Of a stretch of 64,000 nucleotides of DNA, positions 50,901-58,146 are shown one piece after another. The stretch comes from Haloflavibacter putidus (GTDB taxonomy: Bacteria > Bacteroidota > Bacteroidia > Flavobacteriales > Flavobacteriaceae). Numbering within the stretch: the first letter of the stretch is position 1; each line of letters starts with the position of its first letter. The notes beneath the pieces are model-generated. The model saw nothing but the letters and a program-made list of their open reading frames with translations. It did not search any database and was not told the DNA's origin. A program made the position numbers and the translations under genes. Location of the stretch: NCBI RefSeq assembly GCF_006546625.1, contig NZ_VIAR01000004.1, positions 186,001-250,000 on the forward strand, in the 5' to 3' direction.

Positions 50901-51603
50901 AATATGAAGGCCTATCGGCATATTGGGGTGCAAATTGTTCTACTTTTGGTCCTTTTAGAAAGGCAACATTATCTTTATAAGCCGAGACAATTCCGTTAGG
51001 ATTTTCTTTGGCCGTTTTTTTAATGAGTTGAAAAAGGGACTCGCCTTTCTTCTCGCCATCTATTATAAAAACGCCATTAAATATTTTATGACGACAATGT
51101 TCTGAATTGATTTGCGAAAAACCAAAAAGCTCCGAATCGGTTAGCTTTCTGTCTAATCTCTCAGCGAGTTTTTCTAGGTAAGTGATTTCTTCCGCGTTTA
51201 ACGCTAATCCATGTTTTTTATTATATGTGGCAATGTCTGCCGTATCTATTTCTTCAATAGCTTCCGGCGAGTGATTTACCTTAAAAATATCTTGATTTAA
51301 ACAAGTATATTTTTGTGAAACCATTGGGTCATAACCTGCGTTTTGGGTACTTTCCTGGTAAAATTCCTCTATTCGTAAAATACCTTCTATACCCATATTT
51401 TGCGTAATTTCTACCGCATTGGTGCTCCAAGGAGTTACCATAGTTTTACGCGGACCAACAAAGTTGCCGGCAACCGTATTGCTTTCTATTTGTGGACTGT
51501 TACCAAAAAGCCAGACTAGTTTGTCTATGGCAGGTTGCGGTAAATCTTCCAGTATTTGTACTGCAAAAACAGTTTGATGCGGATCTCCAAAAAAAAGGAT
51601 CAT
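47932..51603 (-). CDS. purL: phosphoribosylformylglycinamidine synthase, single-chain
   Basis: I place the start at Met 51603 (MILFFGDPHQ), because the upstream ATG at 51636 falls inside the predicted -7 box. The 1223 aa protein has the full large PurL layout. The N-terminal part is followed by the synthetase core (SAEHCRHKIF-like SEHCRHKIFNGVF, KAETHNFPTTVEPFNGA, then SIHDHGAGGHLNCL). A C-terminal class I glutaminase has its nucleophile in LGVCNGCQLF and the histidine in WAAHGEGKF. It makes FGAM from FGAR, glutamine and ATP in purine synthesis. It stands alone among genes of unrelated function. Confidence 0.96.
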   Translation of the reverse strand: MILFFGDPHQTVFAVQILEDLPQPAIDKLVWLFGNSPQIESNTVAGNFVGPRKTMVTPWSTNAVEITQNMGIEGILRIEEFYQESTQNAGYDPMVSQKYTCLNQDIFKVNHSPEAIEEIDTADIATYNKKHGLALNAEEITYLEKLAERLDRKLTDSELFGFSQINSEHCRHKIFNGVFIIDGEKKGESLFQLIKKTAKENPNGIVSAYKDNVAFLKGPKVEQFAPQYADRPSYYQNKDFESVISLKAETHNFPTTVEPFNGAATGSGGEIRDRLAGGKGSLPLAGTAVYMTGYSRLNKNPWENAIKEREWLYQTPMEILIKASNGASDFGNKFGQPLITGSVLTFEHDEDNRLLGYDKSIMLAGGIGYAKAKDAIKEVPKKDDRIIVLGGENYRIGMGGAAVSSADTGEFASGLELNAVQRSNPEMQKRAANAIRGMVESDDNPIISIHDHGAGGHLNCLSELVEDTGGNIALDKLPVGDPTLSAKEIIGNESQERMGLLIAPKHLSNLEKIAKRERSPLYDVGRVTDDNNFIFKHQKTGETPMNFALEDMFGSSPTTIMSDTKVSRTYKDLEYDSAKIYDYVEQVLQLEAVACKDWLTNKVDRCVSGRVAKQQSLGALQLPLNNVGVMALDYNGKNGIATSIGHSPISALIDAAAGSRNSVAEALSNIIWAPLENGMQAVSLSANWMWPCNNPGEDARLYEAVEALSNFAIDLGINVPTGKDSLSMKQKYKDTEVIAPGTVIVSAAATCNNIKQVVEPVFQSENSKGAIYYLNLSADKFKLGGSSFGQILNKIGTETPTIKDVENFKNSFEAIQELIKQEQIVAGHDIASGGLITSLLEMCFANTNIGAEIDLSSLEEKDSVKALFNENCGIVFQAKDTLAEEILKTKNINFHKIGKVNTSGTLQVRNYETNLEFDVAKYRDLWYTTSYLLDQEQSGEQKAKERFENYKKQPLNYRFPESFDGKLPKIDSGKTKIKAAIIREKGSNSEREMARAMHLAGFEVKDVHMTDLITGRETLEDIQFIAAVGGFSNSDVLGSAKGWAGAFLYNQKANKALKDFFNREDTLSLGVCNGCQLFIELGLINPNHQQKPEMLHNDSHKFECNFTSVEIQDNNSVMLSSLSGSRLGIWAAHGEGKFSFPYGEEKYNIPAKYGYENYPANPNGSDFNTAMLTDDTGRHLVMMPHLERSTFTWNWPYYPKDRKDEVSPWLEAFVNARKWLENS

Positions 51604-51633
51604 AAAAGTAAGTTTGTGTGTTGTGTTAGGTTG

Positions 51634-51641
51634 CAAATTTA
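51634..51641 (-). promoter_or_regulatory. -7 promoter box TAAATTTG of purL
   Basis: Perfect TAnnTTTG on the minus strand, 30 bp before the chosen purL start. It excludes the longer start at 51636. Confidence 0.55.
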
Positions 51642-51674
51642 ATTGTTTCCTTTTAATAAACTTCAGAAAAAGCG

Positions 51675-52178
51675 TTAATCAGTTTTTTTTTGGTATAAAT
51701 TATAGAAAGAACCCCCAAGTTTTTGTTCGCCTACTTTTATAAAGCCTTGCTGTTGGTAGTAATTACAGAGTTTGGTGTTCTTTGCTTCGCAATCTAAACG
51801 CAGGTATTCGAAATCTTGTTTTTTGGCTTCTTCTGCAATTTTTTGCAAAATCTTTTGCCCGATATTTTTTCCCGTAAATTTTTCTAAAACCACTAAAGAA
51901 TGAATGTATTTGGCTTTAGCTGTAGTTTTGCCCCAATAACGTAAATCTTCTTCCAGAATACGAAGCATCCCGATGATTTCTTGTTGCTGACTTTCTATAA
52001 AGAAAAACTCTTCTTTTTCAAAGCCTTCTTGCACCCACGCAATTTTCTCTTGGGGCGGATTTTTCCAATACTGCCAATGGTCTATATTTTTCTTTGCAAT
52101 ACTTTCCGCGGCAGCTTTAAACATAGCAAAAGCTTTATTGATTTCGTCTTTTTTTGCTTTTCTTAAATTAAATTTCAT
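51675..52178 (-). CDS. GNAT family N-acetyltransferase
   Basis: This 167 aa protein has the GNAT core: IESQQQEIIGMLRILEED, SLVVLEKFTGKNIGQKIL as the acetyl-CoA-binding motif A (with G-x-x-IG-x-KIL), and CEAKNTKLCNYYQQQGFIKVG as motif B. The substrate is not readable. It is a single gene between purL and the nuclease terminator. Confidence 0.9.
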   Translation of the reverse strand: MKFNLRKAKKDEINKAFAMFKAAAESIAKKNIDHWQYWKNPPQEKIAWVQEGFEKEEFFFIESQQQEIIGMLRILEEDLRYWGKTTAKAKYIHSLVVLEKFTGKNIGQKILQKIAEEAKKQDFEYLRLDCEAKNTKLCNYYQQQGFIKVGEQKLGGSFYNLYQKKTD

Positions 52179-52203
52179 TTATAAAATAATATTTATCTCA
52201 AAC

Positions 52204-52233
52204 AAAAAAGACGAACCTGCGTCCGTCTTTTTT
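52204..52233 (-). terminator. intrinsic terminator of the secreted nuclease gene
   Basis: AAAAAAGACG (52204-52213) pairs with CGTCTTTTTT (52224-52233) over a 10 nt loop, with a T run on the minus strand. It lies 21 bp past the nuclease stop. Confidence 0.88.
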
Positions 52234-52253
52234 AAGCTTGAAAATTTATAGTT

Positions 52254-54125
52254 TTACTGAATTACCAATTTTTTAGTAGCAACTTTTCCTTCTGTAGAAA
52301 CTTGCATTAAATACAAACCTGCTTGTAGTTTTTCTACAGAAATAGCTTGCCCGGTTTTCGCTTTCGCGGATTGTAACAAGCGCCCATTTATATCGAAAAT
52401 TTTATAACTAAAATTATTGTTAGCAGAAAGTTTAACTTGAAGGTAACCGGAAGAAGGATTAGGATAAATTACTAAATCTTCCAATTTATTTTGAGCAACC
52501 GAAAGATCTTCTGTTCCTTCAATCTTAAAATTATCTACCGTCCAGCGCGTGGCTTGCTCGCCATTAGAAGTGTCGTATTTAAAGGCAAAATAAACATCTC
52601 CTTGAATACTGCTAATATCTATATCTTCAAAAAGGTAAACCTCTTCTTCGCTACCGCCGGGAAATAATGGAATTGTAACATTTGGAACTGGCAACCAAGC
52701 AGCGTTAGACGGCATTTGATTACTGTCATAATCTGTAGAGTACAAGAGTTGTAACTCGGTATTGCCAAAAGATGCATCTGTATAAAAACTTAGTTGCTCT
52801 TCCGTAAAGGCATCAAAATTAATTGGGTTATTGGTTATTAACCAGTCAATACTTGGTACTTGTTGTCCGCTTTCAAAAGCATTCATTTGGTAAGAACCCG
52901 TATCGTTTTGCCCGTATTGAATTGAACACTCCCAATCTACGTCACTCATTTCGCTAACTGCTGTGAATTGTATGTTGTTGCAATCGTTAAAGTCTTCTTC
53001 AAAAATAATTTCAGGCGCTTCTAAAGTCGTTATGCTTACACTATTACTTGCCGCAGAGATATTGTTTTGCGCGTCTAAAGCGAAAACACCAAAACTATAG
53101 GTATTCTCTGGCGTTAAATTGTTTACCGAAAAATTGGTAGTTACCGAAGTGCCAATTACCGCGCCGTCTTGTTCTATTTGATAGGATGTTACAGCCACAT
53201 TATCTGTAGCAGCATCCCAAAATAAATCTACGCCGGTATCTGTTATGTTGTCTGCTGTTAGGTTGGTTGGAGCAGTTGGTGCTTCTGTATCTGGTTCTCC
53301 CCAAATTTCTGCAGCCCACTGCGGATTATCGATAAACGGATTACGATTGCCTTGAAAATCGTAGGAAGCATTGTTACGGTCTAATTCTTTTTGGGAAACC
53401 GGATCGCTAAAATGCCATTCTAAAAGCATGGCAAGCATCCAATCTTCAAAAACTTGGTCAGAACTGCCGTCCAAGGTATTTTGACTGCCGTCGTTTTCGC
53501 TTTCCCAGCTTCCAATCTGACTTTCGTAGCGGGTAGCCATATAAAAGTAAACGCGGGCAATGTCTCCTTTAAATTCGTCTATTGGTTCAAAAACTTCGCC
53601 GGTGTAGGCGTTGGGATATACGTTGTTTCCTTTTTTAGAACCGTTTTGCGACGTCCAGTTAGGATTGTTTACTTCGCCGAAAGGCAAATGCCCTCTTCTG
53701 CCATTAACATAACCATCTGTTGGGTAAACGTGGTGTACATCACTTTTCATAGGAGAAGCAGAATTAAACCAACTCTGCGGCATCAAATGCTCGCGGTTAT
53801 AGCAAACTCCTTCGCCACTATAATTGCCGCACTGGTCGTTGCCCACAGAATAGGTATATGGGTCTGCGCCCGAAGGGTTTTCAGAATAAATATCTAAAAT
53901 TGTCGCGTCGTTTTCGTAATAATAATCTCGATCTGTATCGTAGTAGGCGCTCCATAAAGCATCGTAACCTTGCGATGTGTGTCCGTTAGAAATTATGGTG
54001 CTTAGCGCAGATTTTAAAGTGTAACCACTTAAGTTTTGTGCATCGTTATAATAACCGGTTGGGGCTTGTGCAAAGATGCCAATACAGAATAAAAAAAATA
54101 GGGGTAAAGTAATTTGTTGTTTCAT
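52254..54125 (-). CDS. secreted endonuclease I with fibronectin type III and T9SS sorting domain
   Basis: I place the start at Met 54125 (MKQQITLPLFF), which gives a clean signal peptide ending GIFAQ. The 623 aa protein has an endonuclease I domain (GVCYNREHLMPQSWFN, DVHHVYPTDGYVNGRRGH) at about residues 20-280. A fibronectin type III domain follows at about 285-370 (PTAPTNLTADNITDTGVDLFW), then a cleaved-adhesin-like region. The C-terminal type IX secretion signal starts KLEDLVIYPNPSSGYLQV. It should degrade extracellular DNA or RNA for nutrients. It is one base from the convergent-direction end of the methyltransferase gene on the same strand. Confidence 0.93.
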   Translation of the reverse strand: MKQQITLPLFFLFCIGIFAQAPTGYYNDAQNLSGYTLKSALSTIISNGHTSQGYDALWSAYYDTDRDYYYENDATILDIYSENPSGADPYTYSVGNDQCGNYSGEGVCYNREHLMPQSWFNSASPMKSDVHHVYPTDGYVNGRRGHLPFGEVNNPNWTSQNGSKKGNNVYPNAYTGEVFEPIDEFKGDIARVYFYMATRYESQIGSWESENDGSQNTLDGSSDQVFEDWMLAMLLEWHFSDPVSQKELDRNNASYDFQGNRNPFIDNPQWAAEIWGEPDTEAPTAPTNLTADNITDTGVDLFWDAATDNVAVTSYQIEQDGAVIGTSVTTNFSVNNLTPENTYSFGVFALDAQNNISAASNSVSITTLEAPEIIFEEDFNDCNNIQFTAVSEMSDVDWECSIQYGQNDTGSYQMNAFESGQQVPSIDWLITNNPINFDAFTEEQLSFYTDASFGNTELQLLYSTDYDSNQMPSNAAWLPVPNVTIPLFPGGSEEEVYLFEDIDISSIQGDVYFAFKYDTSNGEQATRWTVDNFKIEGTEDLSVAQNKLEDLVIYPNPSSGYLQVKLSANNNFSYKIFDINGRLLQSAKAKTGQAISVEKLQAGLYLMQVSTEGKVATKKLVIQ

Positions 54126-54126
54126 G

Positions 54127-55341
54127 TTATTCTTCTTTTTGTAATAATGCCATATAAAAACCATCGTAACCCGATTTATGGGCCAAGATTTTTTTCTCTT
54201 TTATCAAATTAAATTTTTCGCCTTCTTCAGATTTTAAAAAGTTTTGTACTTGCTTTTCGTTTTCGGGAGGGAGAATAGAGCAAGTGGCATATACCAATTG
54301 TCCGTTTGCTTTAAGTATCTTAGAATAATCTTTTAAGATTTCTTGTTGGGTTTTCTTTATTCTCTCTATAAATTCTGGTTGTAGTTTCCATTTTGCATCC
54401 GGATTTCTACTTAGAACCCCCAAGCCGCTACACGGCGCATCAATCAACACACGATCTGCGGTGTTGTGTAATTTTTTAATCACTTTGGTAGACTCTATCG
54501 TCCGGGTGTCTATATTATGTGCTCCCGCACGTTTTGCGCGTCTTTTTAATTCTCTTAATTTATTTTCATAAATATCCAGCGCTATAATCTGACCTTTGTT
54601 TTCCATTAAAGCAGCCAAATGCAAGGTTTTACCACCGGCACCGGCGCAAGTATCTACCACGCGCATTCCCGGTTCTACATTTAAAAATGCCGCTACCAAT
54701 TGCGAGGAGGCATCTTGCACCTCAAAAAAACCTTTTTTAAATGCTGCTGTTTTAAAAACGTTTTCGCGATTTTCTAATTGTAGGGCATCGGGATATTTAC
54801 TTAAGCTGCTGCTTTGTATTTTTTCTGAAAATAAGCTGTCGCGGACTTCTTTTTTGGAAGCTTGCAATTTATTTACGCGCAATACTACAGGTGCTTGTTT
54901 GTTTAGCGCCGCAATTTCTTTAGTCCAGGTTTCTTCGCCTAAGCTTTCTACGCCCAGTTCGTCTAACCAATCTGGAATGGACTCCCGGAATTTTCTTGTT
55001 TTACTAAGCTCGTCAAATCTGCCTTTTATACGGCGGGTAGGAGTTTCTTCCAACTGTTTCCAGTCGGGTAATTTTATTCCTTTTAAAGTTGCCCAAACCG
55101 CAAATAACCTAAATAAATTAGGTCTGGAAAAAGGCTCTTTTACTTCTGCAATTTCTGCATAAAGTCTTTTCCAACGTACAATATCGTAGGTGGTTTCGGC
55201 AATAAAACTTCTATCGCGGGAGCCCCAGCGTTTATCGCGTTTTAAAGTTTTGGCTATTTCTTTATCGGCATATTTATTATCGTTAAATATAAGTTTTAAC
55301 GTATCTATTACCGCAAAAACAAGGTTTCTGTGCAGTCGCAT
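54127..55341 (-). CDS. RsmB/NOP family RNA (cytosine-5) methyltransferase
   Basis: This 404 aa protein has a helical N-terminal NusB-like part and a Rossmann methyltransferase domain. GMRVVDTCAGAGGKTLHLAA is the SAM motif, DAPCSGLGVLSRNPDAKW holds motif IV, and ATCSILPPENE holds the second cysteine. Both catalytic cysteines of the family are present. It modifies rRNA or tRNA cytosine; the site is not readable. Its gene ends one base before the nuclease start, so the two may be cotranscribed. Confidence 0.92.
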   Translation of the reverse strand: MRLHRNLVFAVIDTLKLIFNDNKYADKEIAKTLKRDKRWGSRDRSFIAETTYDIVRWKRLYAEIAEVKEPFSRPNLFRLFAVWATLKGIKLPDWKQLEETPTRRIKGRFDELSKTRKFRESIPDWLDELGVESLGEETWTKEIAALNKQAPVVLRVNKLQASKKEVRDSLFSEKIQSSSLSKYPDALQLENRENVFKTAAFKKGFFEVQDASSQLVAAFLNVEPGMRVVDTCAGAGGKTLHLAALMENKGQIIALDIYENKLRELKRRAKRAGAHNIDTRTIESTKVIKKLHNTADRVLIDAPCSGLGVLSRNPDAKWKLQPEFIERIKKTQQEILKDYSKILKANGQLVYATCSILPPENEKQVQNFLKSEEGEKFNLIKEKKILAHKSGYDGFYMALLQKEE

Positions 55342-55391
55342 GGTATAAAAATTGAGGAGGCAAAGTTACGTATTTTAGCAAGGAATAATCT

Positions 55392-55399
55392 TATATTTG
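55392..55399 (+). promoter_or_regulatory. -7 promoter box TATATTTG
   Basis: Perfect TAnnTTTG box 17 bp before the ATG at 55417. It supports that start over the in-frame ATG at 55330, which would lie upstream of the promoter. Confidence 0.55.
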
Positions 55400-55416
55400 A
55401 AATAAATTATAAACCA

Positions 55417-56484
55417 ATGAGAAATCTATGGATACTGCCGTTACTTTTTATACATTTTGCTTGCGTAAATGTAGCTAAAGATGAGCAAACCCAAAATGCC
55501 TTTTCAGCAGTTAGGGTAGAAACTATTTACGAAGACGATATTAGTATTAGGGCGTTAATGGTAAATGCAGACCATATATTTTTTGCAGGCAATAAAGGAA
55601 AATTCGGGTATTTAAATACCGCAGATCATTCGGTTGCTTATTTAGGAAAGATTACCGAAAACGGTAAAAAACCGGAGTTTAGAGCAATTGGTACAAATGG
55701 CAAAGCAGATTTTTTATTGAGTGTTGCCAATCCTGCCTTGCTTTATAAAGTGAATTATTTTGGGAAACGGCAGTTGGTTTACACCGAAGAAAATAAAAAT
55801 GTTTTTTACGATGCTATGCAGTTCTGGAATGCCAACGAAGGTATTGCTATAGGCGATCCCGTTGGCGATTGTATGTCGGTTTTAATTACAAGAGATGGTG
55901 GCCAAACTTGGCAGAAAGTAGCTTGTGACAAATTACCGCCCAAAAAAGAAGGTGAAGCGGCTTTTGCCGCCAGCAACTCCAATATTGCTGTCGTAGGTGA
56001 AAAAACTTGGTTTGTAAGCGGCGGAAAAACCTCTCGTGTGTATTTTTCCCCCGACAAGGGAAAAACCTGGAAAGTTTATAACACGCCTTTAGTGCAAGGT
56101 AAATCTACTACCGGAGCATATTCTTTAGATTTTTATGACGAAAAAAATGGGGTTATTTTTGGCGGAGATTATACAAAGCCGGAAATGAAAACCAATAATA
56201 AAGCCATTAGTAAAGACGGCGGTAAAACCTGGCAAATAGTAGCCAATGGTGAGATGCCCGGTTATAGAAGTTGTGTAAAATTTATTCCGCAAAGCAACGG
56301 AAAAGAATTGGTAGCAATTGGCTTTAAAGGCATTGCTTATTCTAACGATTTTGGCCAAACTTGGCAAAGTCTAACCAAAGAGCCTTTTTATACCTTAACT
56401 TTTATGAACGATTTTATAGCGTATGCAGCCGGAGATGGTAGAATAGCCAAACTTACCTTTATAGAAAATGGCCTAAAAAACTAA
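55417..56484 (+). CDS. BNR/Ycf48-like beta-propeller lipoprotein
   Basis: I place the start at 55417 (MRNLWILPLLFIHFAC), which gives a lipoprotein signal with Cys16 and agrees with the promoter. The 355 aa protein has repeated BNR/Asp-box motifs: TRDGGQTWQ, SPDKGKTWK, SKDGGKTWQ, SNDFGQTWQ. They indicate a beta-propeller such as Ycf48/VPS10-like or glycosyl hydrolase BNR proteins. In databases such proteins are often called oxidoreductases without basis. It is a single gene, convergent with the operon ending at 56532. Confidence 0.82.
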   Translation: MRNLWILPLLFIHFACVNVAKDEQTQNAFSAVRVETIYEDDISIRALMVNADHIFFAGNKGKFGYLNTADHSVAYLGKITENGKKPEFRAIGTNGKADFLLSVANPALLYKVNYFGKRQLVYTEENKNVFYDAMQFWNANEGIAIGDPVGDCMSVLITRDGGQTWQKVACDKLPPKKEGEAAFAASNSNIAVVGEKTWFVSGGKTSRVYFSPDKGKTWKVYNTPLVQGKSTTGAYSLDFYDEKNGVIFGGDYTKPEMKTNNKAISKDGGKTWQIVANGEMPGYRSCVKFIPQSNGKELVAIGFKGIAYSNDFGQTWQSLTKEPFYTLTFMNDFIAYAAGDGRIAKLTFIENGLKN

Positions 56485-56499
56485 ATTTTTAGACCATTT
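56466..56499. terminator. hairpin at convergent gene ends
   Basis: AAATGG-C-CTAAAAA (56466-56479) pairs with TTTTTAG-A-CCATTT (56486-56499) with one internal mismatch and a 6 nt loop. It overlaps the stop codon of the BNR gene. A T-rich flank exists only on the minus side, so it may mainly serve the leftward operon. Confidence 0.5.
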
Positions 56500-56531
56500 C
56501 CAACCATTAACACTAACCAAAAAAAAACTAT

Positions 56532-56954
56532 TTATTTCCTATATTTTTTTAAAAGCATTTTATGAAAATCGTGTTCTGCTTTTTTTAAGCGCAATATTTT
56601 TTTTGCTGAAATTATTTCTTTTAACTCCTTAATAAATTCTTTTTTTAACGCTAAGCTTTCTTCTTTTAAACTAATGTATTCTTGCAATAATTCTTCAGAA
56701 GTCGGCTTATCTATTTCTTCTATTAACTCTAAACCGTTTTTTACATTACACCATTTATCGTCATATAAATCATCGGTGCGTTTATCAAAACTGTTATAAA
56801 GCGGCCAAAATTTTTCGGCTTCTTGGCTTGTTAACGAAAGTGCATCTGTAATAAAAGCTGTTTTTAGGTTCCGAATTTTTTCATCGTCCATCTTTTGAGC
56901 CGAAAGGCTAAAAATACTTGTGCAAAAAAACAGTAGAACTATTATTTTTCTCAT
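56532..56954 (-). CDS. periplasmic Spy/CpxP-like helical protein
   Basis: This 140 aa protein has a signal peptide ending FSLSAQ and a helical mature part with SLTSQEAEKFWPLYNSFDKR, a motif common in small periplasmic proteins near sigma-factor genes, then a Lys/Glu-rich coiled region. One cysteine (DKWCNV) is present. It is the last gene of the sigma-factor operon, 2 bp after the membrane anti-sigma-like gene. It may sense envelope stress; that is inferred from context. Confidence 0.72.
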   Translation of the reverse strand: MRKIIVLLFFCTSIFSLSAQKMDDEKIRNLKTAFITDALSLTSQEAEKFWPLYNSFDKRTDDLYDDKWCNVKNGLELIEEIDKPTSEELLQEYISLKEESLALKKEFIKELKEIISAKKILRLKKAEHDFHKMLLKKYRK

Positions 56955-56956
56955 TC

Positions 56957-57562
56957 TTAATTGCTTAGAAGCATAGAAACTTCTGATTTTTCATTTAAAT
57001 ATTCAAAAATTGCCTCTTGGGTAACTTCGTTTAATTCTTTAGATATTTCTTCTTTTTTCAAATCAAAAGAATACTGTATATCTTGGGTGTTAAAATCTAT
57101 AGAACCATTATCTAAATAGGCTTCTATTTCTAATTGCGATAGCGGCATAACCGTATTTTCGGTAATGCTTTTTTCCGGCAATAAGAACAAGCCTAGCATA
57201 AATATAGCTGCAATTGCGGCTGCGCGTACTAGGTTTTTACGACGGAAAATAGAAATAACTTTCGGTTTTTTACTCTCTTCTTTAGGAATTTCTACTTTAA
57301 AGTCTTCTAAATAATTTTCGGGAGTTCTAAAGCCTGCTTCTACTTTTTCGGGTAAACCGCTATTTTCCAAAACAGGTAAATTAACAACAAAATCTTCTAA
57401 GTAATTTTCTGGCATTTTAAAACCGGAATCTTTTTTAGAAGGCAATACATTTTCTTGCTTTACGGAATTGACCAAAGAGCCATCTACCGAAAAATTTTCG
57501 AGATAGTTTTCAGGTGCTTTAAAACCTGAACTAAGATTATATAGCAACTTGCTCTTTTTCAT
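56957..57562 (-). CDS. single-helix membrane protein with three PENYLE repeats, probable anti-sigma-like
   Basis: This 201 aa protein has three copies of a GF-x-x-PENYLE-x-F motif: residues 13-24 (GFKAPENYLENF), 47-58 (GFKMPENYLEDF) and 77-88 (GFRTPENYLEDF). A basic stretch (FRRKNLVR) and one transmembrane helix at about 111-128 follow. The N-terminal repeats would be cytoplasmic and the C-terminal domain periplasmic. It lies 17 bp after the ECF sigma gene, the usual place of an anti-sigma factor. The repeated motif may be the sigma-binding unit. Repeat function is inferred. Confidence 0.7.
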   Translation of the reverse strand: MKKSKLLYNLSSGFKAPENYLENFSVDGSLVNSVKQENVLPSKKDSGFKMPENYLEDFVVNLPVLENSGLPEKVEAGFRTPENYLEDFKVEIPKEESKKPKVISIFRRKNLVRAAAIAAIFMLGLFLLPEKSITENTVMPLSQLEIEAYLDNGSIDFNTQDIQYSFDLKKEEISKELNEVTQEAIFEYLNEKSEVSMLLSN

Positions 57563-57579
57563 CTACTTCTTAGACCGTA

Positions 57580-58143
57580 TTATTTGTCTATGGTTTGATT
57601 TTCTTTTAAAAATTTTTCAACTTTTTTTACCGCGTGGTGATAATTAGATTTTAAAGCTCCTTCGCTTACTTCTAAAATTTCAGCGATTTCTTTGTATTTA
57701 AGGTCCTGAAAATATTTAAGATTAAAAACTTGCTGTTGTTTTTCCGGTAAAATAACTACTGCTTTTTGTAATAATAACTGAATTTCTTCACCTTCAAAAT
57801 ACGGGTCACTTTCTAAATTTTCAAGTAACAGCTCGTTCAACTCTAAGTTATTAATATTTAACTTTTTGGCTTTTTTGTTTAAAAAGGTAATCGACTCATT
57901 GGTTGCAATTCGATACATCCAGGAGTATAACTTGCTTTCTTTTTTAAACTTTTTTCTATACCTAAATACTTTTATAAACGTGTTTTGCAAGACGTCGTGC
58001 GCATCTTCGTGGTTTTTTACAATATGTCTAATGTGCCAGTATAAGCGTTCTTTGTAAAGCTGCACCAATTGATCAAAAACATACTCTACCTCTTGATCGT
58101 TTTGCAGTTTATTTACAATTTCTTCTTCGCTTAACCGACTCAT
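57580..58143 (-). CDS. ECF-type RNA polymerase sigma factor
   Basis: This 187 aa protein has region 2 (LYWHIRHIVKNHEDAHDVLQ, then YSWMYRIATNESI) and region 4 (LPEKQQQVFNLKYFQDLKY, then EIAEILEVSEGALKSNYHHA), the two sigma-70 domains of an extracytoplasmic-function factor. It is followed by an anti-sigma-like membrane protein and a Spy-like periplasmic protein. It lies 3 bp after the ABC exporter gene, so it is embedded in a longer operon. The stimulus is unknown. Confidence 0.93.
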   Translation of the reverse strand: MSRLSEEEIVNKLQNDQEVEYVFDQLVQLYKERLYWHIRHIVKNHEDAHDVLQNTFIKVFRYRKKFKKESKLYSWMYRIATNESITFLNKKAKKLNINNLELNELLLENLESDPYFEGEEIQLLLQKAVVILPEKQQQVFNLKYFQDLKYKEIAEILEVSEGALKSNYHHAVKKVEKFLKENQTIDK

Positions 58144-58146
58144 ATT

